NCBI GenBank assembly: GCA_007126375.1
Contig: SLBI01000286.1
Coordinates: 1-33,888, forward strand
Direction of reading: 5' to 3'
Length of the DNA stretch: 33,888 nucleotides
DNA from: Paracoccaceae bacterium
GTDB taxonomy: Bacteria; Pseudomonadota; Alphaproteobacteria; Rhodobacterales; Rhodobacteraceae
Shown: positions 25,457-32,287 of the stretch, one piece after another
How positions within the stretch are numbered: the first letter of the stretch is position 1
Layout of the letters: the number at the start of each line of letters is the position of its first letter
Made by a program: the position numbers and the translations under genes
Notes under the pieces: generated by a model
Told to the model about the DNA's origin: nothing
Database searches by the model: none
The model's input: only the letters and a program-made list of their open reading frames with translations

Positions 25457-26538
25457 TGCTGTTCGTCTTCGCGCTCATGGCGGCGCTCTGGGCGGTCGGC
25501 GCGTTGCTGAAGGCACCGGTGAGGGCGCGGCTGATCATGATCGGCGTGCTCTACCTGGGCGTGGTGCTGATCCAGCTCACGCTGCCGGAGGGCGCTGCCT
25601 TGCGCCGGGCCACCGGCGACTCGCCAGCGCCCTGGCTGCTGCTCGGGGTGCTGCTGTTTCTGGTTCTGGGGTATCGCGGGCTGCTTCGGCACCTTCGGGC
25701 GCGCGCGGCCGTCCCGGTGCCCGCCCCCGAGCCGGCGGCCGACGCCCCGTTCCGTCCGGCCGAACTCGACCGCTACGCCCGTCACATCATGCTGCGCGAA
25801 CTGGGGGGGGCGGGCCAGCGACGGCTGAAGGCGGCGCGGGTGCTGGTGATCGGCGCCGGCGGCCTGGGCTCGCCGGCCCTGCTCTATCTCGCTGCTGCAG
25901 GGGTGGGCACCCTCGGGGTGATCGACGACGACGCGGTCGAGAACTCTAATCTGCAGCGTCAGATCATCCACAGTGATGCGCGCATCGGCATGCCCAAGGT
26001 GTTTTCCGCCAAGGCCGCGGTCGAGGCGCTGAATCCCTTCGTCACCCTGCGCCCCTATCGCCGCCGGCTGACCGCGGAGATCGCGGTTGATCTCTTCGGC
26101 GATTATGATCTGATCCTCGATGGTTCGGACAATTTCGACACCCGCGAGATCGCCAACCGCGCTGCCGTGGCCGCGGGAAAGCCTTTGATCTCGGCCGCGA
26201 TCGCGCAGTGGGAAGGGCAGATCGGCGTGTATCATGTCGCTGCAGGCGGACCGTGCCTTGCCTGCGTCTTTCCCGAACGCCCGGCACCGGGGCTGGTGCC
26301 CTCCTGCGCCGAGGCCGGCGTGGTTGCGCCCCTGCCGGGCATCCTCGGGGCGATGATGGCGTCCGAAGCGGTGAAGGTGATCACCGGCGCCGGCACGCCG
26401 ATGATAGGGCGGCTGGCGATCCATGACGCTCTGGAGGCCGAGACGCGGGTGATCCGCACCCGGCCGCGGCCCGGCTGTCCGGTTTGCACCACAGCCCGCA
26501 CGATTGCCCCCGTTGCCCTGCAAGGAACCGACGCATGA
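25456..26538 (+). CDS. MoeB/ThiF-type E1-like adenylyltransferase with N-terminal membrane segments
   Basis: This 360-residue protein activates the C-terminus of a small sulfur-carrier protein (MoaD or ThiS type) with ATP. The E1 core (about 99-340) has the nucleotide loop GAGGLGSP (133-140), then DDDAVENSNLQRQ (157-169), DGSDNFDTR (222-230), a zinc-binding set Cys267/Cys270 and Cys341/Cys344, and VPSCAEAG with Cys284. There is no C-terminal rhodanese domain. Before the core are three hydrophobic segments (about 1-19, 24-43 and 58-77) and a short Pro/Ala linker, so the enzyme is probably membrane-anchored. The ATG at 25456 overlaps the dut stop by one base. It overlaps the M3 peptidase gene by four bases. 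MoeB versus ThiF role cannot be decided here. Confidence 0.9.
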   Translation: MLFVFALMAALWAVGALLKAPVRARLIMIGVLYLGVVLIQLTLPEGAALRRATGDSPAPWLLLGVLLFLVLGYRGLLRHLRARAAVPVPAPEPAADAPFRPAELDRYARHIMLRELGGAGQRRLKAARVLVIGAGGLGSPALLYLAAAGVGTLGVIDDDAVENSNLQRQIIHSDARIGMPKVFSAKAAVEALNPFVTLRPYRRRLTAEIAVDLFGDYDLILDGSDNFDTREIANRAAVAAGKPLISAAIAQWEGQIGVYHVAAGGPCLACVFPERPAPGLVPSCAEAGVVAPLPGILGAMMASEAVKVITGAGTPMIGRLAIHDALEAETRVIRTRPRPGCPVCTTARTIAPVALQGTDA

Positions 26539-28553
26539 CCAACCCGCTGCTTGCCGACCGGGCCGACCGGTTCGAACTGCCGCCCTTCGACCGGATCGCC
26601 GAGACCGATTTTCTCCCGGCCTTCGAGACCGCGCTCTCGGAGGCGCGCGCGCGTGTGGCCGTGATCGCCGGGAACTCCGCCCCGCCCGATTTCGCCAATA
26701 CAATCGAGGCGCTGGAACTGGCGGGCGAGTCCCTTGGTCGGGTCTCGGCAGTATTCTTCAACCTCACCGGCACCGATTCGACACCGGGGCTGGAGGCACT
26801 GGCGCGCGATCTGGCGCCGAAGCTCTCGGCTTACGGCTCCGAGATCACCAACAACGAGGCGCTCTTCGCCAGGATCGAAGCGCTCTGGGAAAGGCGCGAC
26901 GCCTTGCGGCTCGACCCCGAGCAGATGCGGGTGCTGGAGTTGACCCGTCGGCGGTTCCTGCGTGCAGGCGCGGCGCTGCAGGGGACGGCGCGCGACCGGC
27001 TGACCGGGATCAAGTCCCGTCTCGCGAGCCTTGGAACGCAGTTCGGCCAGAACCTGCTGGCCGACGAACGCGGGTGGGTGTTGCCGTTGGCCGAGACGGA
27101 CCTGCACGGCCTGCCGGCCTGGCTGGTTGCCGCCGCGCGCGACGCCGGGGCCGAGCGCGGGCTGGGCGGACCGGCGATCACCCTCGCGCGGTCGCTCGTC
27201 GTGCCCTTTTTGCAGTTCTCGCCCCGCCGGGATCTGCGCGAACGCGCCTTCCGGGCCTGGGCGGCGCGCGGGGCGAACGGTGGCGCCACCGACAATCGCA
27301 CGATCGCTGCCGAGATCCTGGCGCTGCGCGCCGAACGGGCGGCCCTCCTCGGCTATCGCAGCTTTGCCGCCTACAAGCTGGAGCCGGAAATGGCCGGCAC
27401 GCCAGAGGCGGTGCGGGCGCTGCTGATGCGCGTTTGGGAACCGGCCCGCGCGCAGGCCGATGCCGATGCCGAGGCACTTGCCGCGCTCATGGCCGCAGAC
27501 GGCGTGAACGGCCCGCTCGAGCCCTGGGACTGGCGCTATTATGCCGAGCGGCGCCGCCGGGCCGCCTTCGACTTCGACGAGGACGCGGTGAAGCCGCATC
27601 TGTCGCTGGATGCGATGATCGCGGCTGCCTTCGATGTGGCGGGGCGCCTCTTCGGGCTCGAGTTCCGGCCGATCGACGTGACCCTCCACCACCCGGACGC
27701 GCGCGCCTGGGAGGTGACGCGTGGCGGTCGGCACATGGCTGTGTTCGTGGGCGACTATTTCGCGCGACCGTCGAAACGCTCGGGCGCCTGGTGTTCCAGT
27801 TTCCGCGGACAGCGCAAGCTGGGCAGGGAAGAACGGCCCGTGGTGCTCAATGTCTGCAACTTCGCCAAGGGGGCGCCGGCGCTGCTGAGTTGGGACGATG
27901 CGCGCACCCTCTTTCACGAATTCGGCCATGCGCTGCATGTCGTGCTGTCCGACGTCACGCATCCCAGCGTGGCCGGCACCAGCGTGGCGCGCGATTTCGT
28001 GGAACTGCCCAGCCAGCTTTTCGAGCACTGGCTGGAGGTGCCGGAACTGCTGGATCGGCACGCCCGCCATGTCGAGACCGGCGCGGCGATTCCGGCCGAC
28101 CTGCGCGACCGGCTGATCGCCGCGCGCAACTTCGACCAGGGTTTCGCGACGGTCGAGTACCTCGCTTCCGCGCTCGTCGATCTGGCCTTTCACGACGGGC
28201 CGGCGCCGGCCGATCCGATGGCACGGCAGGCCGAAGTGCTGGCAAGGCTGGGGATGCCTCGGGCGATCACGATGCGCCATGCGACGCCGCAGTTCGCGCA
28301 TGTGTTCGCGGGCGACGGGTATTCCGCCGGGTATTACAGCTACATGTGGTCAGAGGTCATGGACGCTGACGCATTCGAAGCCTTCGAGGAGGCGGGCAAC
28401 CCGTTCGATCCGGGTGTGGCGCAGTTGCTGGAACGGCACATCCTTTCCGCCGGCGGGTCGGCCGAGCCCCAGACGCTCTACACTGCCTTTCGCGGCCGGA
28501 TGCCCGGGGTGGAGGCGCTGTTGCGCGGTCGCGGTCTCGACCGAGCCGCCTGA
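26535..28553 (+). CDS. M3 family metallopeptidase (oligopeptidase A/Dcp type)
   Basis: This is a 672-residue cytoplasmic zinc metallopeptidase of family M3, which degrades short peptides released by larger proteases or from signal peptides. The zinc motif is HEFGH at 461-465 in DARTLFHEFGHALHVVLS, with the third ligand Glu490 in ARDFVELPSQLFEHW. The N-terminal half (FLPAFETALSEAR, FANTIEALELAG, then the long helical region) and the C-terminal DGYSAGYYSYMWSEVMDADAFEAF are typical of the OpdA/Dcp branch. No signal peptide is present. The ATG at 26535 overlaps the MoeB-type gene stop (ATGA). It closes the four-gene coaBC run and is followed by a strong hairpin. Confidence 0.95.
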   Translation: MTNPLLADRADRFELPPFDRIAETDFLPAFETALSEARARVAVIAGNSAPPDFANTIEALELAGESLGRVSAVFFNLTGTDSTPGLEALARDLAPKLSAYGSEITNNEALFARIEALWERRDALRLDPEQMRVLELTRRRFLRAGAALQGTARDRLTGIKSRLASLGTQFGQNLLADERGWVLPLAETDLHGLPAWLVAAARDAGAERGLGGPAITLARSLVVPFLQFSPRRDLRERAFRAWAARGANGGATDNRTIAAEILALRAERAALLGYRSFAAYKLEPEMAGTPEAVRALLMRVWEPARAQADADAEALAALMAADGVNGPLEPWDWRYYAERRRRAAFDFDEDAVKPHLSLDAMIAAAFDVAGRLFGLEFRPIDVTLHHPDARAWEVTRGGRHMAVFVGDYFARPSKRSGAWCSSFRGQRKLGREERPVVLNVCNFAKGAPALLSWDDARTLFHEFGHALHVVLSDVTHPSVAGTSVARDFVELPSQLFEHWLEVPELLDRHARHVETGAAIPADLRDRLIAARNFDQGFATVEYLASALVDLAFHDGPAPADPMARQAEVLARLGMPRAITMRHATPQFAHVFAGDGYSAGYYSYMWSEVMDADAFEAFEEAGNPFDPGVAQLLERHILSAGGSAEPQTLYTAFRGRMPGVEALLRGRGLDRAA

Positions 28554-28562
28554 CGGCGGGAT

Positions 28563-28602
28563 CGCCGCCGCGGCCCGTCTGTGCGCAGGGCGCGCGGCGG
28601 CG
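28563..28602. terminator. Hairpin between convergent genes, probable bidirectional terminator
   Basis: CGCCGCCGCG (28563-28572) pairs perfectly with CGCGGCGGCG (28593-28602). The inner GCCC (28573-28576) pairs with GGGC (28588-28591), leaving one bulged G and an 11-base loop. It lies in the 56 bases between the M3 peptidase stop and the DUF4168 gene stop, which face each other. No T-run follows on either strand, so the call depends on stem strength and position. Confidence 0.45.
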
Positions 28603-28609
28603 GACGGGA

Positions 28610-29011
28610 TCAGCCTTCGCCCGACATCTCTTCCAGCGTGGAGAGGATACGCGCGTTGAGTTCCTCGTCGGCCTGCGCGGCCTCGTTGATCGCGATATAG
28701 CGCTCGACCGTCATGCCCGGCTCGTCCTCGATCGCCGTCATCATCGCGGCATTGCCCTCTTCGACAAGCGCTTGCTGCTCGGCATCGGACCCTGCACTGG
28801 AGATGCGGTCGATGTAGGTCTCGCGCAGTTCCGCCATGGAAAGCGTGGCGCGCACGAAGGCGGCGAGTTCATCGCTGTCAACCTCGGCCCCCGAGATCTG
28901 CGCGGTCTGGGCGCCAGCGGTGCCCCAGCCGGCAATCGGCGCGAGGGCCGGGCCCGCCGTCCCGATGACCAGGGCAAGAGTGGCGACGGCGAAAGGTCTG
29001 GCAAATGTCAT
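28610..29011 (-). CDS. Exported DUF4168-family protein
   Basis: This is a 133-residue small exported protein matching the DUF4168 family, whose function is unknown. Residues 1-35 are a typical signal peptide (MTFARPFAVATLALVIGTAG, ending near AGAQTAQ). The mature part is acidic and helical: EVDSDELAAFVRATLSMAELRETYIDRI, then MTVERYIAINEAAQADEELNARILSTLEEM. Family members are secreted or periplasmic and small. The ATG at 29011 has AGGAGAC upstream, a clear ribosome binding site. A perfect dyad (29046-29064) lies 35 bases upstream of the start and may control it. It is divergent from the M48 gene. Confidence 0.87.
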   Translation of the reverse strand: MTFARPFAVATLALVIGTAGPALAPIAGWGTAGAQTAQISGAEVDSDELAAFVRATLSMAELRETYIDRISSAGSDAEQQALVEEGNAAMMTAIEDEPGMTVERYIAINEAAQADEELNARILSTLEEMSGEG

Positions 29012-29045
29012 GATGTCTCCTTTTGCGTTGCGCGTTCCGAGCCGA

Positions 29046-29064
29046 ACCGATGCGTTGCATCGGT
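29046..29064. promoter_or_regulatory. Perfect dyad ACCGATGC-GTT-GCATCGGT
   Basis: The 19-base sequence is an exact 8-base inverted repeat with a 3-base centre, in the leader of the DUF4168 gene. Its core TTGCATCG recurs at 29226-29233, and reversed at 29105-29112, in the same 293-base divergent region. This looks like a set of binding sites for one regulator, although a leader hairpin in the DUF4168 transcript is also possible. The rest of the region (29012-29304) holds no supportable gene. Confidence 0.45.
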
Positions 29065-29304
29065 GAGACCCGGACCGCCTCTCGCACCTATGCATGCCGC
29101 CCGGCGATGCAACCGCAAAGGCCGGGTCGATCCGCCAGGCATGCTCCCATCGGCAGCACGCCGCCGAACCGCCGGAAAGGTACCGGCAGGCCTCTGCCGA
29201 TCTGCGCCGTGGCGTTCTTTCGGGGTTGCATCGGGCGTGTCCCGGATCGGGGCGCCGTGCCGCACGGGATTGCCGCGCCACGGCAGCCGCCCCATATTCC
29301 GCGC

Positions 29305-29997
29305 ATGCTGAAGCTCACGCCGATCCTTCTTGCCTTGGCCTATGCAGTGGGCCTCTACTGGTTTTCGGCCTGGCGCACCGGGCGCGAACTGGATGCGAAT
29401 TCGACCGAACTGGCCGATGCGCGGCTGCGGCGGCTGACCGAGCGGATGGCGCGGGCGCTCGGGCTCGAAAGGATCCGGGTTCATGTCTACGAGATCGCGC
29501 CGGTCAACGGTCTCGCTGCGCCGGACGGGCGGATCTTCATAACCCGCGGTTTCCTCGACCGCTATCACCGCGGCGAGGTGACGGCGGAGGAGCTTGCCAG
29601 CGTCATCGCGCATGAACTGGGGCATGTGGCGCTCGGCCATTCGCGGCGCCGGATGATCGATTTCTCCGGCCAGAACGCGGTGCGGGTGGCGATGGCGACG
29701 ATTTTCAACCGGTTTCTTCCGGGGCTGGGCGTGGTGATCGCCAACGGGCTGGTGACCCTTCTGGCTGCGCGTATGAGCCGGGGCGACGAATACGAGGCCG
29801 ACGCCTATGCCTCGGCTCTGCTGATCAAGGCCGGGATCGGAACCGAGGGGCAGAAGACCCTGTTTCGCAAGCTGGAGAAGCTTACGGGCATGGCCGGCGG
29901 CATGCCCGTATGGCTGATGTCGCACCCGCGCAGCGATGACCGCATCCGGGCGATCGAGGCAAACGAGGCCCGTTGGCTGGGGCAGGCACCGGGTTGA
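29305..29997 (+). CDS. M48 family metalloprotease, membrane-anchored
   Basis: This is a 230-residue zinc metalloprotease of family M48. An N-terminal hydrophobic segment (about 4-22) probably anchors it in the membrane. The zinc motif is HELGH at 103-107 (EELASVIAHELGHVALGHS), with the third ligand Glu162 in GDEYEADAYA and the C-terminal motif SHPRSDDRI, which gives the usual M48 layout. Relatives (HtpX, BepA, LoiP) take part in envelope or membrane protein quality control; this one is shorter than BepA and lacks TPR repeats. The ATG at 29305 has no Shine-Dalgarno. A CATATT element just upstream could be a -10 box, so the message may have a very short leader. It is convergent with the PIN gene, seven bases apart. 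Confidence 0.9.
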   Translation: MLKLTPILLALAYAVGLYWFSAWRTGRELDANSTELADARLRRLTERMARALGLERIRVHVYEIAPVNGLAAPDGRIFITRGFLDRYHRGEVTAEELASVIAHELGHVALGHSRRRMIDFSGQNAVRVAMATIFNRFLPGLGVVIANGLVTLLAARMSRGDEYEADAYASALLIKAGIGTEGQKTLFRKLEKLTGMAGGMPVWLMSHPRSDDRIRAIEANEARWLGQAPG

Positions 29998-30004
29998 GGC
30001 GCGC

Positions 30005-30559
30005 TCAGGCAGCCGGGCCAAGCGCCTTGCCGAGGCGGGGCAGCTTCGCACGCTTCAGAAAAGGGCGCAACGCCGCGGGCCGGCCGCTGCGCTGTGCAGC
30101 CTCTGTGAGCGCGGCGGACACGGCCGCTTCTACCGCGGACGGGCGGGCGAGCCAGAGGCCCATCAGGAAATCGTCGGGCGAGAGCGCGACGCGACCGTGC
30201 GGGGCCAGTGCGCGCGCCGGAAAGTCGCGCAGGTTCAACGTGACGATCCGCTCCGCCCCGCCGTCGATCGCCGCCGCAAGCACATGGGCATCGGCCGGAT
30301 CGGGGAGAGCGAGGTCGCTCAGGGTTGCGGCATCGGGCAGCACTTCTGCGGCGGGAAAGGCGGCGCGGAGCCGCGTGATCGCCGGTGCGGCGTCGGTGCT
30401 GCGCCGGGCCGCGGCATGGGCCCATTCGGCAAGGATGCGCGGCGACCAGAGCGGCGCGAAGAGACCGGCCGCCGCGCAGCCGAGGAGTATCTCGCGCAAC
30501 ACCGGCGGGTAGAGCACGCAGGCATCAAGCACGACCGGCGCCGGCAGATCCTCAGCCAT
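30005..30559 (-). CDS. PIN domain protein
   Basis: This is a 184-residue protein with a PIN-domain nuclease fold, the type found in VapC toxins and the putative-toxin PIN_3 group. The metal-binding acidic residues are visible: Asp12 in VVLDACVLYP, Glu45 in RILAEWAHAA, Asp90 in DPADAHVLAAAI and Asp112 in TLNLRDFPARAL. PIN nucleases cut structured RNA such as tRNA or rRNA. No antitoxin gene is beside it. Instead it overlaps the 3' end of rlmI by eight bases, and its ATG at 30559 lies inside that gene, so its expression probably depends on rlmI translation. A C-terminal extension past residue 130 is Arg/Ala-rich. It could be a housekeeping RNase rather than a toxin. Confidence 0.85.
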   Translation of the reverse strand: MAEDLPAPVVLDACVLYPPVLREILLGCAAAGLFAPLWSPRILAEWAHAAARRSTDAAPAITRLRAAFPAAEVLPDAATLSDLALPDPADAHVLAAAIDGGAERIVTLNLRDFPARALAPHGRVALSPDDFLMGLWLARPSAVEAAVSAALTEAAQRSGRPAALRPFLKRAKLPRLGKALGPAA

Positions 30560-31769
30560 CGAGGCGGAAGAACAGCGCCTTGAGATAGCCGCTCTCGGCC
30601 AGCTGCGGCAGGGTGGGGTGATCGGGTGCGGCGAAGCCGGTGTGCAGCAGTTGCGCCGCCCGCCCGGCCCGGCCGATGCCCCGGTTGCAGGCCGTGCGGA
30701 ACCGCGCGAGATCCGCCGCGTGGGAACAAGAGCACAGGCCCAGATAGCCGCCCGGCGCCACCAGCGCCGCAGCGAGGCGGGCGGTCCGCTCATAGGCTCG
30801 CAGCCCGGCCTCCAGAGCCGCTTTCGCGGGCGCGAATGCGGGCGGGTCGCAGATCACCAGATCAAAGCGCGCGCCCTCGGCAGCCAGTGCCTCCATGGCC
30901 GAGAAGGCATCCTCGTGGCGTGTCTCGAAGCGGGTGGCAACCCCGGATCGCAAGGCGCCCTCGGTGGCCAGTGTCAACGCGGGGGCGGAGCCGTCAACGG
31001 CCAGCGCATGGTCGGCGCCGGCGACGAGCGTGGCCAGCGCGAAGCCACCGACATGAGAGAACACGTCAAGCACGCGTCCACCGTGAGCCAGCCGGGCGGC
31101 GAAGGCGTGGTTGTCGCGCTGATCGTAATAAAGCCCGGTCTTCTGTCCGGCGATGACGTCGGCAAGATACGTCGCCCCGTTCATCGGCACCGCAACGGGA
31201 CCGTCGACCGCGCCGTGCAGGATCCGGGTGTCCTCGGCGAGCCCCTCGCGCAGGCGCGCCCGTCCGGTGCCGTTCTTGACCACGTGCGCGACACCGGTCT
31301 CCGCCACCAGCGCCTCGCTCAGCGCGTCGAGATGCGCCTCGGCCCAGGCGGCGTTCGGCTGGATCACGGCAAGGTCGCCGAAACGGTCGATCACCACGCC
31401 GGGCAGCCCGTCTGCCTCGGCGTGCACCAGCCGATGAAACGCCGGATCGCACAGGCGCGTGCGGAGCGACATCGCGCGGCGCAGGCGCACGGCGATCCAG
31501 TCGGTGTCGACAACCGCCATGGGGTCTTGGTCGAGCATCCGCGCGACGATCTTCGAATGCGGGTTCACGGTGACGAGGCCAAGCGGCCGACGTTGCGCAT
31601 CTTCGAGCACCGCGAGGGTGCCGGATGCCAGAGAACGGCTGCGTCGATCGAGCACCAGCTCGTCGGCATACACCCATGGCGCACCGTGGCGAACTGCACG
31701 GGCGTCAGCCGTGGGCCGTAGCCGGACGCGGGGGCGCGTGGGGGCGTCGGTATCTGATGCGGTGGTCAT
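30552..31769 (-). CDS. rlmI: RlmI-type 23S rRNA (cytosine-C5)-methyltransferase
   Basis: This is a 405-residue SAM-dependent RNA methyltransferase of the RlmI/YccW family. In E. coli RlmI makes m5C1962 in 23S rRNA. The N-terminal PUA domain (about 12-90, including [10 protein letters not shown] and [11 protein letters not shown]) binds RNA. The middle EEHUB-type region has [21 protein letters not shown] and [14 protein letters not shown]. The Rossmann domain has [13 protein letters not shown] (SAM loop), VICDPPAF (motif IV) and the catalytic Cys in [10 protein letters not shown]. All motifs are present. The ATG at 31769 follows an AAGGGAAGGG stretch. It lies downstream of the RSP_7527-like gene and overlaps the PIN gene. 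Confidence 0.93.
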   Translation of the reverse strand: MTTASDTDAPTRPRVRLRPTADARAVRHGAPWVYADELVLDRRSRSLASGTLAVLEDAQRRPLGLVTVNPHSKIVARMLDQDPMAVVDTDWIAVRLRRAMSLRTRLCDPAFHRLVHAEADGLPGVVIDRFGDLAVIQPNAAWAEAHLDALSEALVAETGVAHVVKNGTGRARLREGLAEDTRILHGAVDGPVAVPMNGATYLADVIAGQKTGLYYDQRDNHAFAARLAHGGRVLDVFSHVGGFALATLVAGADHALAVDGSAPALTLATEGALRSGVATRFETRHEDAFSAMEALAAEGARFDLVICDPPAFAPAKAALEAGLRAYERTARLAAALVAPGGYLGLCSCSHAADLARFRTACNRGIGRAGRAAQLLHTGFAAPDHPTLPQLAESGYLKALFFRLDG

Positions 31770-31818
31770 GCCCTTCCCTTACGGCGCGACGGGAGCGGGC
31801 GGAAGGGGAAGCGCAGAC

Positions 31819-31850
31819 CGCCCGACGGGCCGTGCCGTCCGCGTCGGGCG
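31819..31850 (-). terminator. Hairpin after the RSP_7527-like gene
   Basis: CGCCCGACG (31819-31827) and CGTCGGGCG (31842-31850) form a perfect 9-base-pair stem with a 14-base loop, 13 bases after the stop at 31864. On the minus strand it is followed by a pyrimidine-rich stretch (CTTCCCCTTCC) rather than pure T. It would separate the small gene from rlmI. Confidence 0.45.
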
Positions 31851-31863
31851 TGGCTGGCGCGAT

Positions 31864-32052
31864 TCAGACCGTCTGGCCCCGGCCGACGGTCCGCCGCGCT
31901 GCGTTGCGGCGCATGATGGCAGCGAACAGCGCAGTCAGCGCATCTGCGAAAGCCTGGGCGCGAAGTTCGCGAGCCCGGCGCTCGATGGCAACGATATCAA
32001 CGGGCTCAGGCAGATCGACCATGAAATTGTTGCCGGGGGTGCGTTCAGTCAT
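31864..32052 (-). CDS. Small RSP_7527-like family protein
   Basis: This is a 62-residue protein of unknown function. The central part ([33 protein letters not shown]) resembles small helical proteins widespread in Rhodobacteraceae and named after R. sphaeroides RSP_7527; this match is from memory of the pattern. It is basic at the C-terminus ([12 protein letters not shown]) and has no signal peptide. A strong ribosome binding site (AAGGAGG) precedes the ATG at 32052, which argues that this short frame is real. A longer frame upstream has unlikely composition. It is divergent from edd and followed by a hairpin. Confidence 0.8.
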   Translation of the reverse strand: MTERTPGNNFMVDLPEPVDIVAIERRARELRAQAFADALTALFAAIMRRNAARRTVGRGQTV

Positions 32053-32243
32053 CGGAGCCTCCTTCGGGGGCGTTGTTTGCATGTGCAGCAATCTAGGTGC
32101 GCTCGGCTGGCGCCACCACGAGCAATCGGGAAATCCTGCCATGCATGAAGCGCATGGGTTTTCGTGGACCGTTGCACACCGCACAGGGCGGGCTTCCTCC
32201 GACGGTACTGGCCAAGGCCGGGGTGCATGCCTAGACTCCGGAG

Positions 32244-32257
32244 TGTTAGCGCTAGCG
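32244..32257. promoter_or_regulatory. LacI-family-like operator upstream of edd
   Basis: TGTTAGCGCTAGCG is an imperfect palindrome around AGCGCT, close to the TGTTAGCGCTAACA pattern of LacI-family regulators in alphaproteobacteria. It lies 31 bases before the edd ATG, a position that would suit repression of the Entner-Doudoroff gene by a gluconate- or sugar-responsive LacI/GntR-type protein. The regulator gene is not in the window. Confidence 0.5.
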
Positions 32258-32287
32258 AGAGGCAGCGCGAAACCGCCGGAGGCCGCC

